Source: Methylobacterium bullatum
GTDB taxonomy: Bacteria > Pseudomonadota > Alphaproteobacteria > Rhizobiales > Beijerinckiaceae
Assembly (NCBI RefSeq): GCF_014845095.1
Contig: NZ_NKUG01000092.1
Location: 1-48,177, forward strand
DNA length: 48,177 bases
Direction: 5' to 3'
The position numbers were made by a program, and so were the translations under genes. Shown here one piece after another: positions 8,430 to 16,065 of the stretch. The notes beneath the pieces were generated by a model that was not told the DNA's origin, made no database searches, and was given only the letters and a program-made list of their open reading frames with translations. Within the stretch, counting starts at the first letter, position 1. Every line of letters starts with the position of its first letter.

Positions 8430-8894
8430 TCAGGGCGGCGCGAAGATCGTGATGTTGCCGTTGATCTGATAGGCGGCCGTCGGCGGCGTGTTGACGAAGC
8501 GCAGGCGGATGGGGCTCTCGCCCAGGATGGCGCCGAAGGACGGGGTCACCGGGATGGGAAAGCATCGGGACACGGCGTCCCTTGCGGACTCCTCATAGTG
8601 TTTCCGGGCTTCCTGATCGCCTTCGAGGCGGCGTGCCGTGACGAGAGGCGCACCGCGCAACTCACCGTTCTTGCTGATGCCGAACAGGAACGCGATCTGT
8701 GATCCGCTGGTATTCGGAGGGACAGACCAGCAGGAGGCGAGCGTCGCGCGAAGGTCCGCCCAGTTGTTCACGGCGGCTGGCGGCGACGGGGATTGAGCGA
8801 AAACTGGAGCCGTCATCGGCATGGACGATCCGCCGAGCATCGCCACGCCGAAGCGGCACGCGATGACAAACCGGCGGATCGGTTCATGGCTCAT
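8430..8894 (-). CDS. Secreted protein with TolA C-terminal-like domain
   Basis: The protein has 154 residues. A hydrophobic leader ends near the AQSPSPP segment at about residue 37. The rest has the layout of the TolA/TonB C-terminal fold: a CW-x-PP motif (CWSVPPNTSG), a strand with F-x-ISKNGELRG-x-P, a helix (EARKHYEESARDAVSRC) and a Cys-Pro turn. The two Cys could pair in the periplasm. TolA C-domains bind Pal or colicins, but this protein lacks a long helical stalk, so it is a stand-alone domain. I start at the ATG at 8894; an ATG at 8930 would add 12 residues. Function is unknown. Confidence 0.62.
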   Translation of the reverse strand: MSHEPIRRFVIACRFGVAMLGGSSMPMTAPVFAQSPSPPAAVNNWADLRATLASCWSVPPNTSGSQIAFLFGISKNGELRGAPLVTARRLEGDQEARKHYEESARDAVSRCFPIPVTPSFGAILGESPIRLRFVNTPPTAAYQINGNITIFAPP

Positions 8895-8990
8895 GGATGG
8901 CAGTCTCAGTGTCGTCGCGGGCCGGAGCAAAACGGCAAGCGGCTGCTACCCCGTGGTTGCAGGACTATCCCTCTCGCTCGCTGGCCGGCT

Positions 8991-9311
8991 TCACCGCTTC
9001 TTCGAAACATGGAAGATGGCAAAGCCTGCCAGGGCCGCGAGGCCCAGCGCGAGGGGCCGATTGTCGTGGAAGGCGCCGAGCGCGCGCGAGCCGGCATCGC
9101 GAAGGTCATCGACGACGGGGTTGCCCAGAAGGATGTTCTGAGCGCGATCCAGATTCTCCGCCTTCGTGCTGATGGAGACTTCGAACGCGTCATCGTGGCG
9201 TTCGATATCGATGCTGTTGCGGGCGAATCCGGCGCGAGCCAGCCGTTCCCTGGCCGAGCGGGCAGCCCGGAGAGAAGGGACGACGACCGAGGCTAAGGCA
9301 CTGTCAGACAT
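8991..9311 (-). CDS. Small hypothetical protein with C-terminal membrane anchor
   Basis: The protein has 106 residues. The first 60 look like a small alpha/beta domain (SLRAARSARERLARAGF, then RHDDAFEVSISTKAENLDRAQ). This resembles the general-stress 17M/YflT-like domains seen in alphaproteobacteria, but only weakly. A single hydrophobic segment near the C-terminus (PLALGLAALAGFAIFHVSKKR) would anchor it to the inner membrane with a positive tail inside. Codon use is typical of the genome. It is not obviously in an operon with its neighbours. I do not recognise a specific family. Confidence 0.65.
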   Translation of the reverse strand: MSDSALASVVVPSLRAARSARERLARAGFARNSIDIERHDDAFEVSISTKAENLDRAQNILLGNPVVDDLRDAGSRALGAFHDNRPLALGLAALAGFAIFHVSKKR

Positions 9312-9526
9312 TCATGTCCTCCGATTTGGATGGACGAACATCTTTGAAGGCGCAACGGTTCCTTGCCGGAGACGGGCATTCGGCCCGCCATATCGCCCGA
9401 CATCGTCCGGCCATCCCCGTCCAGGGGATGCTCAGCCCGTTGCCGTCAGCCGCAGAGGATTGCGATGCCGTCCGTCAACGCCGCACGGGCGGCCGGACCG
9501 GGCCTCGGGCCGCTCGGCAGGCTGCG

Positions 9527-9640
9527 TCAGGCCATCGTCCAGGTGAGGAGCATGATCCCGCTCAGGAAGATTCCATAAGTGATCGCGATGGCCGCGATTT
9601 CACGGTGTTCGTTGACGATGTTGCGGGAAGCGAGGATCAT
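9527..9640 (-). CDS. Possible 37-residue single-pass membrane protein
   Basis: A very short ORF reads MILASRNIVNEHREIAAIA, then a hydrophobic stretch (TYGIFLSGIMLLTWTMA) ending at a TGA. About four fifths of its third codon positions are G or C, as in real genes here, and the amphipathic-then-hydrophobic pattern suits a small membrane protein. No convincing ribosome site precedes the ATG at 9640. It sits alone between two minus-strand genes. It may instead be the end of a decayed longer gene. Confidence 0.4.
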   Translation of the reverse strand: MILASRNIVNEHREIAAIAITYGIFLSGIMLLTWTMA

Positions 9641-9707
9641 GGCGATGACCGGCAGGGGTTGAATGCCGGCTCTATAGTCGAAGGATCTCTAACGTGGGGT
9701 CGTCATG

Positions 9708-9732
9708 AATGGTTAATATGATTTTAACCATT
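9708..9732. repeat. Inverted repeat, AATGGTTAA arms
   Basis: AATGGTTAA and TTAACCATT are perfect 9-base arms around a 7-base AT-rich centre, in a short AT-rich patch between small genes. It could be an operator or part of a terminator; there is no clear T-run. Confidence 0.5.
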
Positions 9733-9828
9733 TGGTGTCGCCCCGGAAGCACACTCGACCGACGCGAGAGCGATGGGGAGCCGTCGCGTCGAGCCGGAGC
9801 GACCGACGGACGCGGCGCGTCGGCCGGG

Positions 9829-10281
9829 TCACGATGGGTTGGACGGCCTCACGGGAGCCAGCCGGAGTAATGTCTCCTTGTCGACGGAAAGCGCTTCGGC
9901 GATCTCCTCGAGGGCCTGGTGCTCGACGTCGCTGATTCCCTCATGGTCGGCGGCATCGGCGGCGATCAGAAACACCCCGTTCCGCTGTTCGAGGGAGCGG
10001 TCCGCGATGGCGGCCACGCGGCTCAGATTGTCCGCCCGTCCGACGCGGGTCCGAGCCCGCGCGATGCCGTCGAACAGCTCCGCCTCCAGCATCAGCGTGT
10101 CGTAGCCCTTCTCGATGATCGGATTGGCGCGCATGGCCGCGAGGGCGACCTCGACCTCCCCTTCGTCCACTTCGCTGTCGGCCACGATCACGTTCGAGGC
10201 CGCCGACACGGCCGCCTGCATGAGCGTCTTGTCACCGACATAGGCGGTGACGTGTTCGAGAAGGTTCTGAAAGATGCCCAT
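9829..10281 (-). CDS. TerB family tellurite-resistance/stress protein
   Basis: The protein has 150 residues with the TerB pattern: MQAAVSAASNVIVADSEVDEGEVE, an acidic metal-binding helix-turn-helix, and a repeat of the same idea at AADHEGISDVEHQALEEIAEAL. TerB folds as an all-helical bundle that binds metal through Asp and Glu. It belongs to stress systems of uncertain chemistry. No terC, terD or terE gene is nearby, so this is an orphan copy. I chose the ATG at 10281 because GGAG sits six bases upstream; ATG 10293 is the alternative. It is probably a cytoplasmic or membrane-associated stress protein. Confidence 0.82.
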   Translation of the reverse strand: MGIFQNLLEHVTAYVGDKTLMQAAVSAASNVIVADSEVDEGEVEVALAAMRANPIIEKGYDTLMLEAELFDGIARARTRVGRADNLSRVAAIADRSLEQRNGVFLIAADAADHEGISDVEHQALEEIAEALSVDKETLLRLAPVRPSNPS

Positions 10282-10678
10282 CACGGACTCCATGGAGCGG
10301 TCCGGCCGAGGGGCCGTGAAGCAGCAACGCGCGAGCCTGCCCATCGGCGTCGTATGCAAACTTCCTTCGTCGAACGCACGCGCTTTCTTCGGCCCGGCCG
10401 GTAAGCGGCGCACTTACGGCATGGCGGGATCGCCCCGCCGCGCGGCCTCGCCGACAGGGCGATGACGGCTGGAACTGTCCGGGGCGCCCCTTCGTTTGGA
10501 TCAAGACGTCCATGACGAAGATCAGAGGCAGGGGCGTTATGTGTCGATGCCACCTCGTTCTCCAAAAGCCGGATCACGTATTCGAATCATAGATCTAAGT
10601 TATCGATCAAATCGGCGACAACAAAAATTTGACGGAATGCCTTCACTCGATGGCGATGTATGCCGGAGCACATGAGGG
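10282..10678. other. Intergenic region without recognised gene
   Basis: About 400 bases separate the terB-like gene from the next plus-strand ORF. Open frames here are short and have unnatural composition. The last 120 bases are AT-richer and could hold the promoter of the small membrane protein. No RNA gene was recognised. Confidence 0.5.
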
Positions 10679-11026
10679 ATGACCTGGGACCGGCACACGA
10701 ATAGGGCGTACGCCGCGGCCGTTGCCGTAGGCGGCCTCGTCGTGCTGATGATCCAGGAAGCTCCGAACTGGAATGCGACCCTGATCGGCATCGCGTCCCT
10801 CGTCGCCTTCGGCATCCTGTGGATTCTTCCCGAGCACAGGACAGTCGATAGGCGCCCGTCGACGGACAGGGGCGACGACGCATTGTGGAAGGTCGCGATA
10901 CCCCGCGAAGCAGGACCGGCGCCGCACGAGTTGCTTCTGGGGCCGCCGGGTCCCCTCGGTCTCATCGAGCCGAGACGCCGGCCCACGATCCTTGCCCATC
11001 GACGCCTTCCAAAGCCGCGCTCGTGA
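10679..11026 (+). CDS. Possible small two-pass membrane protein
   Basis: The ORF has 115 residues with two hydrophobic segments in the first half (YAAAVAVGGLVVLMI and ATLIGIASLVAFGILWILP). A polar Arg/Pro-rich tail follows that looks less like folded protein. GC preference at third positions is good over the membrane part and weaker in the tail, so the true protein might be shorter or the frame may be damaged downstream. GGAG lies about 10 bases before the ATG. The opposite-strand frames here lack signal or fold features. I do not recognise it. Confidence 0.45.
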   Translation: MTWDRHTNRAYAAAVAVGGLVVLMIQEAPNWNATLIGIASLVAFGILWILPEHRTVDRRPSTDRGDDALWKVAIPREAGPAPHELLLGPPGPLGLIEPRRRPTILAHRRLPKPRS

Positions 11027-11047
11027 GAGAACGAGCGCCCTGGTCGA

Positions 11048-11431
11048 TCACGCGGCCTCGGCGAAGCTTCGCTCGGCGGTCACGAGGGCGCGGCCCAGCT
11101 TGATCGCCCCATGGTAGCGGCGGTCCGCGATCGCATCGTGGATCGCGAGAAGGTGGGGGGCGAGCGCCGGGCTCGCCCTCATGATCTCTGTGGCCTGGCG
11201 GGCGAAGAGGTCCTCGGCCTCGGCCGGGTCGTCGGCGAGGTAGAGCATCTGCAGGGTGACGCAGAGCATCTTCGCGGGCGTGTCGGCCTCGCTCTCCTTG
11301 ATGACCTCGGATTCGCGCAGGAACTTGCAGTGGGTCTCGATGAGGAAGTCGGAGCGCCGCGATCCGTTGCGGATGAGCGCGCCGTTGATGAGGAAGCCCT
11401 CGTAGGGCTTGAGGTCGAGGCGCAGGGCCAT
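11048..11431 (-). CDS. flbT: Flagellin synthesis regulator FlbT
   Basis: The protein has 127 residues, the usual FlbT length, and begins MALRLDLKPYEGFLINGALIRNG, with FLIETHCKFLRESEVI close behind. In Caulobacter FlbT is a post-transcriptional regulator that acts on the 5-prime leader of flagellin mRNA and links translation to flagellar assembly. It usually acts with FlaF; no flaF was found in this window. The gene lies directly downstream of the giant flagellin on the same strand, with a strong hairpin in the gap. This suggests a shared transcript with lowered read-through. The call is firm from sequence and context. Confidence 0.95.
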   Translation of the reverse strand: MALRLDLKPYEGFLINGALIRNGSRRSDFLIETHCKFLRESEVIKESEADTPAKMLCVTLQMLYLADDPAEAEDLFARQATEIMRASPALAPHLLAIHDAIADRRYHGAIKLGRALVTAERSFAEAA

Positions 11432-11478
11432 GGTGGTGAATCCCTTCTGGAAACGGGCCTGAATTGATCGTCGGATAG

Positions 11479-11511
11479 CGCGGGGGCCGGCCCCGACGGC
11501 CGGTCCCCGCG
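11479..11511 (-). terminator. GC-rich hairpin between flagellin and flbT
   Basis: Two 14-base arms (CGCGGGGGCCGGCC on the plus strand, with one imperfect pair) enclose a 5-base loop in the 93-base gap between the flagellin stop and the flbT start. No T-run follows on the minus strand. It is more likely a partial terminator or an mRNA 3-prime stabiliser that separates high flagellin output from low flbT output. Confidence 0.6.
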
Positions 11512-11524
11512 TGTTGGCGCGCGC

Positions 11525-14500
11525 TTAGCGGAGGAGCTGGAGGATGCCCTGCTGCGCCTGGTTGGCGAGCGAGAGCGCCGAGGTGGCGATCGAGTTGCGG
11601 GTCGACAGGGCCTGTGAGTTGGCGGCTTCCTCGTTGAGGTCCGCGTTCACGAGGTTGGCAGCGCCGGTGTCGAGGATGTTGATCAGGTTCTTCGAGAAGT
11701 CCTGACGGTTCTGCACGATCGACAGGTTGGCGCCGAAGGTCGAGGACTGGGTCCGCAGCTGGGTGGTGGCTTCGGACAGCTGCTCGATGGCGGCGTTGAT
11801 GTCGGTGTCCGACTGGAACCCGCCCTCGACGGCGTCGAGGCCGAGGCCGGCGGCATCGAACTTCACGCCCTTGATGTCGAGCGCCGAGGTGTTCTTCTCG
11901 TTGAAGGCGATGTGCAGGGTGTTGTCGGCGGCGCTGTTGCTGTTGCGGAACAGCAGGTTGACGCCGTTATAACCGGAATCCTGGGCCTGCTGGGTGATCT
12001 TCTCGAGGATCAGGTTGAACTGCTGCGCCAGGGCCGAGCGCACCGAACTGGTGCCCTTGCTGCCGCCCACATCGGTGCCCGACGCCGTCTGGGAGGTGGC
12101 ACCCGATCCGGAGACGCCGAAGCCGATATCGACACCGGCCGAACCACCGGTCGTGACCTGGGCCGCCTGGATGGTCAGCTTCTGGTCGGAGCCGGAGGAC
12201 TTCGTCGAGATGACGAGCTTGCTGTTGACGTAGCTCGCCTCGACCTTACCGGCGAGACCGGTATCGGCGTTGATCTGGTCGTTGATGGCCTTGGCGATGG
12301 CGGTCTGGCTGGTGGCGGCCGAACTGCCGAGGTTGGTGTTGTTGAGCGTGATCAGCTTGAGCGGGCCGCTGCCGAGCTTCAGGGTGAAGGACGCGTCCTT
12401 CGTGCCGCTGAAATCCTTGGTCGCGGTCTGCTCGGTGCCGACGATGGAGGCCTTGGACGAGCCGTCTGTCGCCTCGGTGCCGGAGGCGGTGACGCCGGCG
12501 GCGGCGGTGCCTCCGCCCGCGGCGGGGGTGCTGCTGGCCGTGGTGGTGGTGCCGAGGCCGAGGCCGGCGGTGTCGCTGGTCGCGGTCAGGGTCGGAGCGG
12601 CGGCGCCGGTGCCGACGGCGTTCGACTTCACCTGGAGCTTGTCGCCCACGAAGGAGACGGTGGCCTTGACGCCGGCGGTGTCGAGCTGGACCTGGATGGC
12701 TTCGGCGACCTTGTCCTGCGTCGCCGCGTTGCCGATGGCGTTGCCGGCCTTGTCGAGGCTGGTGGACGAGATCGAGACGTTCTTGCTGGTAGTGCCGTCG
12801 CTGATGGCGAAGGCGCTCGACTTGCCGCCCGACAGGTCGATGGAACCGGCCGGGACGCCAGTGGCGGTCTGCGCCGGGTTGGTCACGCCTGCCGCGCCGA
12901 TGCTGAGGCCGGCCGCATCCGTGCCCGGTGTCAGGGTGACGGTGCCGCTGGTGCCGACGCCCTTCGAGGTGAATTCCAGCTTGTTGTTGTTGTAGGCGGC
13001 AGTGACGTTGACGCCGGCCGAGTCGAGCTGACGCTGGATCGCCTCCTCCAACTCGGACTGCGTCGCCGAGTCGCCGATGGCGGTACCGGCCTTGTTGAGG
13101 CTGTTGGTATCGATGGTGATGGCGGCGGTCGTGGTCCCGTCACCGACCGAGAAGCTCGACGACGCGGTCGTCAAATCAACCGGGAAGGTCACTGCCGTAC
13201 CGGCACCCGTTACCTTCGCTGCCGTGCTGGCGGACGGCGTGGTGGCCGCGTTGGTGGCCGTCAGCGTGTTGGCGGTGCCGAGGCCGAGGCCACTGGTGGT
13301 GTCCGAAACCGCTGTCACCACCGGAGCCGCCACGGCGCCGGCCGCAGTTCCCTGGCGGGTGAAGTTCAGCTTGCCTCCGTCGACGTAAGCGGACACGTTA
13401 GCCGTTCCGCCGCCTGCGGCGAGTTGCTTGTTGATGCTCTCCAGAACCTTGTCCTGGCTGGGATTGGTGCCCAGGGCCACGTTGTTCTTGTCGAGGCTCG
13501 CGGCGTTGAGCGTGATCGCCGTTCCGTCCACCGTGAAGGCGGCGGACTGGCCCTTGCTGAAGTCGAGGTTGGCGGGGAAGTTGCTCGTGGCGCTCGACTT
13601 TGTGGTAGCGGGAGTACCGAGCAGGCCGATTGCGTCGGTGACAGGCGCCACCACGGGGGCGGCACGACCCAAGCCCACGGCGTTCGACGTGAGGACGATC
13701 TTGTCGTTGACGTCGAGCGACGCGGTCGTCTCGTTACCGTCCGTCTTGAGCTGACGGTTGATGGCCTCAACGTATTTTGCCGCGACTGGCGTGTTGCCGA
13801 GGGCCGCACCGGCCTTATCGAGGCTCGTCGCGTCGATCTTGATCGTCGTAGTCTTGGTGCCGTCGTTGACGGTGAAGCTGCTCGACCGCCCGCCGCTCAG
13901 GTCCGGAGCCGTGGTGAGGTCGAGCGGCAGCGTGGTCGCCCCGCCGGTCTGGAAGCCCAGTCCGACCGTGTCGTAGCTCGCCGAGACGGTCGCGTCCTTG
14001 CCGACGCCGGTCGTGCCGTTGGTGAAGGTCAGCTTGTTGGAGACGAACGAAGCGGTGACTTCGGTGCCGGCGAGCTGGGAGTTGAGGGCGGTGAGGAACT
14101 CCGCCTGCGTCGGATTGCCGGGGGCGGCCGCCCCGGCGAAGCTCGCGGCGTTCAGGGTGACCGAGGCGGTGGTCGTTCCATCGCCGACGGCGAACGTGGC
14201 GGACTTGCCGCCCGTGAAGTCGATGTTGGCGCCCGCGGTGACGCTGGAGGTCGACGTTCCGGCGGTACCGACCGCACCCGGTACGGTAACCGCGGTCCCA
14301 GCGCCGCCCGTCGCCGTTGCCGGCGCCGTATAGGTCTGTGCCGTCGTCGCGAGCGTGCTCGCCGCCGCGGGAATGCCCGCGACCGGCGTGCTCGCGGTGA
14401 AGGTGCTGAAGCCGATGCCGGCCGCGCCGTTGCCGCCCGTGGTGTCGATGCCGCCGATCACGGAGATCTGCGCGTCGGGGCCGACATCGGCCGACTTGAA

Positions 14501-15496
14501 CACGAGGCTGTTGGTGCTGGACAGTTCGACCGTCGCGGTCGAGCCGCTATCCTTGAGCTGCTTGTTGATGGCCTTCGCCACATCGGCCCGCGAGGCCGAG
14601 GCGCCGAGGGTGCCGCCGAGCTCGTCGGTGGCCGAGTTCTTGTCGAGCTTGACCTGGACCGAGGTGTTGCCGTCGCTCACCACCAGGGAGGCGCTGCCGG
14701 TGGAGAAATCCGTGGCGACGGCCAGGGCGGCATTGGCGGTGACGGTGGCGGAGGTCGGCGTGGTGGTGGACTTGCCGTAGCCGATATCGATGGTGGAATT
14801 GGCCGAGCCCGCCACGGTCAGGCTGGCGGCCGCGCCCGTCGTCGTGGTCGCGAAGGTGATGCGGCCGTCGGGGCTGGTGCCGGCCGAGACCTTGCCGGCC
14901 AGCGCGCTGTTGTTGGCGATCTGGCCGTTGATGGCGGTGAGGAGCTGCTCCGACGTGACCTTGGAGAGGTCGGTGCCGGACGAGGCCAGGGTCGCCGAAT
15001 CGATGCGGATGGTCGACTTGTTGCCGCCCAGGGTGATCTCGAGGGAGGCGTCCTTGGTCGGGCCGGAGAAGTCGAACGTGGTCTCGCCGGTGGCGCCGGT
15101 GGTGCCGAGGGAGGCCAGGGTCGAGGTGGCCGTCACCTTGGCGGCCTGCTCCTTCGCGCCGCCGCTGATGCCGCTGCTGCCGCCGGTCTTGTCGGCGAGC
15201 GCCTGACTGGCCGTGGACTTGGCGGTTTCGAGGAGCTTGGTGATCGAGGTGATGCCCTGGCTCGCCGCCTGGATCGCCTGGACGCCGTTGGAGATGCCGT
15301 CGAGCAGCGAGCTGATGTCGCTGGAGCGTGCCGACAGGCTCTGCGCCGTGAAGAAGTTCGTGGGGTTGTCCAGCGCCGAGTTCACCTTCTTGCCGGTGGA
15401 GAGGCGGCTCTGGGTGGTCGAGAGCAGGTTTGCCGTGTCCTGGAGCGAAAGCAGGTTCTGGCGCGTTGCGGATGTGAGGGTGATGCTGCCGGACAT
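11525..15496 (-). CDS. Giant flagellin with an eight-module central region
   Basis: The 1323-residue protein is several times longer than usual flagellins (about 270-500). Residues 1-105 are a normal flagellin N-domain (ATRQNLLSLQDTANLLSTTQSRLSTGKKVNSALDNPTNFF). Residues 1150-1323 are a normal C-domain (AQDSGYNGVNLLF, then ALSLANQAQQGILQLLR). These would form the D0/D1 filament core. Between them lie eight diverged copies of a hook-IN-like module, joined by Ala/Thr/Gly/Ser-rich linkers. No Cys is present. The modules would project from the filament surface. AGGA lies nine bases before the ATG. flbT follows directly. The gene is intact and in frame throughout, with host-like GC content, so it is likely functional. 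Confidence 0.94.
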   Translation of the reverse strand: MSGSITLTSATRQNLLSLQDTANLLSTTQSRLSTGKKVNSALDNPTNFFTAQSLSARSSDISSLLDGISNGVQAIQAASQGITSITKLLETAKSTASQALADKTGGSSGISGGAKEQAAKVTATSTLASLGTTGATGETTFDFSGPTKDASLEITLGGNKSTIRIDSATLASSGTDLSKVTSEQLLTAINGQIANNSALAGKVSAGTSPDGRITFATTTTGAAASLTVAGSANSTIDIGYGKSTTTPTSATVTANAALAVATDFSTGSASLVVSDGNTSVQVKLDKNSATDELGGTLGASASRADVAKAINKQLKDSGSTATVELSSTNSLVFKSADVGPDAQISVIGGIDTTGGNGAAGIGFSTFTASTPVAGIPAAASTLATTAQTYTAPATATGGAGTAVTVPGAVGTAGTSTSSVTAGANIDFTGGKSATFAVGDGTTTASVTLNAASFAGAAAPGNPTQAEFLTALNSQLAGTEVTASFVSNKLTFTNGTTGVGKDATVSASYDTVGLGFQTGGATTLPLDLTTAPDLSGGRSSSFTVNDGTKTTTIKIDATSLDKAGAALGNTPVAAKYVEAINRQLKTDGNETTASLDVNDKIVLTSNAVGLGRAAPVVAPVTDAIGLLGTPATTKSSATSNFPANLDFSKGQSAAFTVDGTAITLNAASLDKNNVALGTNPSQDKVLESINKQLAAGGGTANVSAYVDGGKLNFTRQGTAAGAVAAPVVTAVSDTTSGLGLGTANTLTATNAATTPSASTAAKVTGAGTAVTFPVDLTTASSSFSVGDGTTTAAITIDTNSLNKAGTAIGDSATQSELEEAIQRQLDSAGVNVTAAYNNNKLEFTSKGVGTSGTVTLTPGTDAAGLSIGAAGVTNPAQTATGVPAGSIDLSGGKSSAFAISDGTTSKNVSISSTSLDKAGNAIGNAATQDKVAEAIQVQLDTAGVKATVSFVGDKLQVKSNAVGTGAAAPTLTATSDTAGLGLGTTTTASSTPAAGGGTAAAGVTASGTEATDGSSKASIVGTEQTATKDFSGTKDASFTLKLGSGPLKLITLNNTNLGSSAATSQTAIAKAINDQINADTGLAGKVEASYVNSKLVISTKSSGSDQKLTIQAAQVTTGGSAGVDIGFGVSGSGATSQTASGTDVGGSKGTSSVRSALAQQFNLILEKITQQAQDSGYNGVNLLFRNSNSAADNTLHIAFNEKNTSALDIKGVKFDAAGLGLDAVEGGFQSDTDINAAIEQLSEATTQLRTQSSTFGANLSIVQNRQDFSKNLINILDTGAANLVNADLNEEAANSQALSTRNSIATSALSLANQAQQGILQLLR
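12119..15079 (-). repeat. Eight tandem diverged flagellin modules (about 90-100 residues each)
   Basis: By hand alignment the modules fall at residues about 140-235, 262-363, 424-515, 531-625, 642-738, 772-866, 885-980 and 1026-1126 of the flagellin. Shared pattern: D-F/L-S-x-G-x-S, a strand ending in V-x-DGT-T, a strand of alternating I/V and T/K, SLDKAG-x-x-x-G, a helix with AI-N/Q-x-QL, then a strand with KL-x-F-T/K-S, and a closing GLG motif. This matches the flagellin hook IN motif family (PF07196). Modules 3, 4, 6 and 7 look most alike. Linkers of 15-60 residues vary in length and sequence. Confidence 0.85.
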
Positions 15497-15524
15497 CGAG
15501 TGGATCCTGTTGATCGAGACATCG

Positions 15525-15550
15525 CCCTGTTGGCGACGCCCCAGACAGGG
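15525..15550 (-). promoter_or_regulatory. Hairpin in the flagellin mRNA leader
   Basis: CCCTGT and ACAGGG arms bracket a 14-base GC-rich loop about 30-55 bases upstream of the flagellin ATG. The leader between this point and the start also repeats ATCGAGA and TCTCGA elements. Because FlbT is known to act on flagellin leader RNA, this is a candidate target site. The pairing was found by eye only. Confidence 0.4.
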
Positions 15551-15612
15551 GTCGATCCACTTATCGAGACCTTAATGCGGATCTCGACTGTGCTTGTGTT
15601 GAGGGGCGTTTC

Positions 15613-15688
15613 GTCTCATCTAAGTGATGTTTTGTCTCAAAATGCTTTTAAGTTACTTGGCGTCTCAAACATAGTCGTTTTCGTCTCA
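15613..15688 (-). promoter_or_regulatory. Four spaced TGAGAC boxes upstream of the flagellin
   Basis: TGAGAC occurs on the minus strand at 15613-15618, 15634-15639, 15662-15667 and 15683-15688, three of them followed by AAA or GAAA. Box-to-box distances are 21, 28 and 21 bases, near whole turns of DNA for the pairs. They lie about 120-190 bases upstream of the flagellin start, in an AT-rich promoter region. An array of activator sites is the likeliest reading. Confidence 0.6.
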
Positions 15689-16065
15689 TAGTCGAGCCCG
15701 CCGGCGGGGCGTGCCGCTTGCCTTGGCCGCCGGTCCAATTCAGATGAGCGTGGCGGGAGACCGCAACTCCATCGGCCGACGATGATTAATCGTCGCAGAA
15801 ATAATTCGCTTTGATCCAAAAAATCGTTGATTAATCAATTATTAAATCGATAGTGTGTGCTAATTAATCCGCACATCAACACTTAAGTAGTCAAAGCTTT
15901 GAGCGTCTTAACAGGGCTGGTCGTCATGATCGATGGCATATCGCATGTTGATCGATGATGATCTCGATCATTTGTTCGCATTGGGATGGGTATTCTCGAA
16001 TATCTCTGGATCGGTACTGCTTGGTGCCGTCCATGGGTCTGCGTTGCATTGAAGGCCACTGATCC
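15689..16065. promoter_or_regulatory. AT-rich divergent region with ATTAATC repeats and palindromes
   Basis: This stretch separates the flagellin promoter from the AraC regulator. It has an inverted repeat CGACGAT-GATTA-ATCGTCG at 15777-15795 and a perfect 12-base palindrome TTGATTAATCAA at 15827-15838. ATTAATC recurs three times between about 15785 and 15870. Near 15935-15975 there are overlapping GATCGAT and GATGAT elements. These suggest protein-binding sites; no gene is supported here. Confidence 0.5.

Noticed and set aside
10600..10999. Two overlapping minus-strand ORFs opposite the small membrane protein
   Set aside because: Their translations are Arg/Pro/Ser-rich and show no membrane or fold features; the plus-strand frame has two hydrophobic helices.
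11912..15691. 1259-residue open frame antisense to the flagellin
   Set aside because: It is the mirror of a repetitive GC-rich gene; its Gly/Arg/Asp-rich translation has no domain or start signal, and the flagellin on the other strand is clear at both ends.
15560..16065. Possible CRISPR or tRNA signals in the AT-rich flagellin upstream region
   Set aside because: The repeats are only 6-7 bases and there are no unique spacers or cloverleaf pairing.
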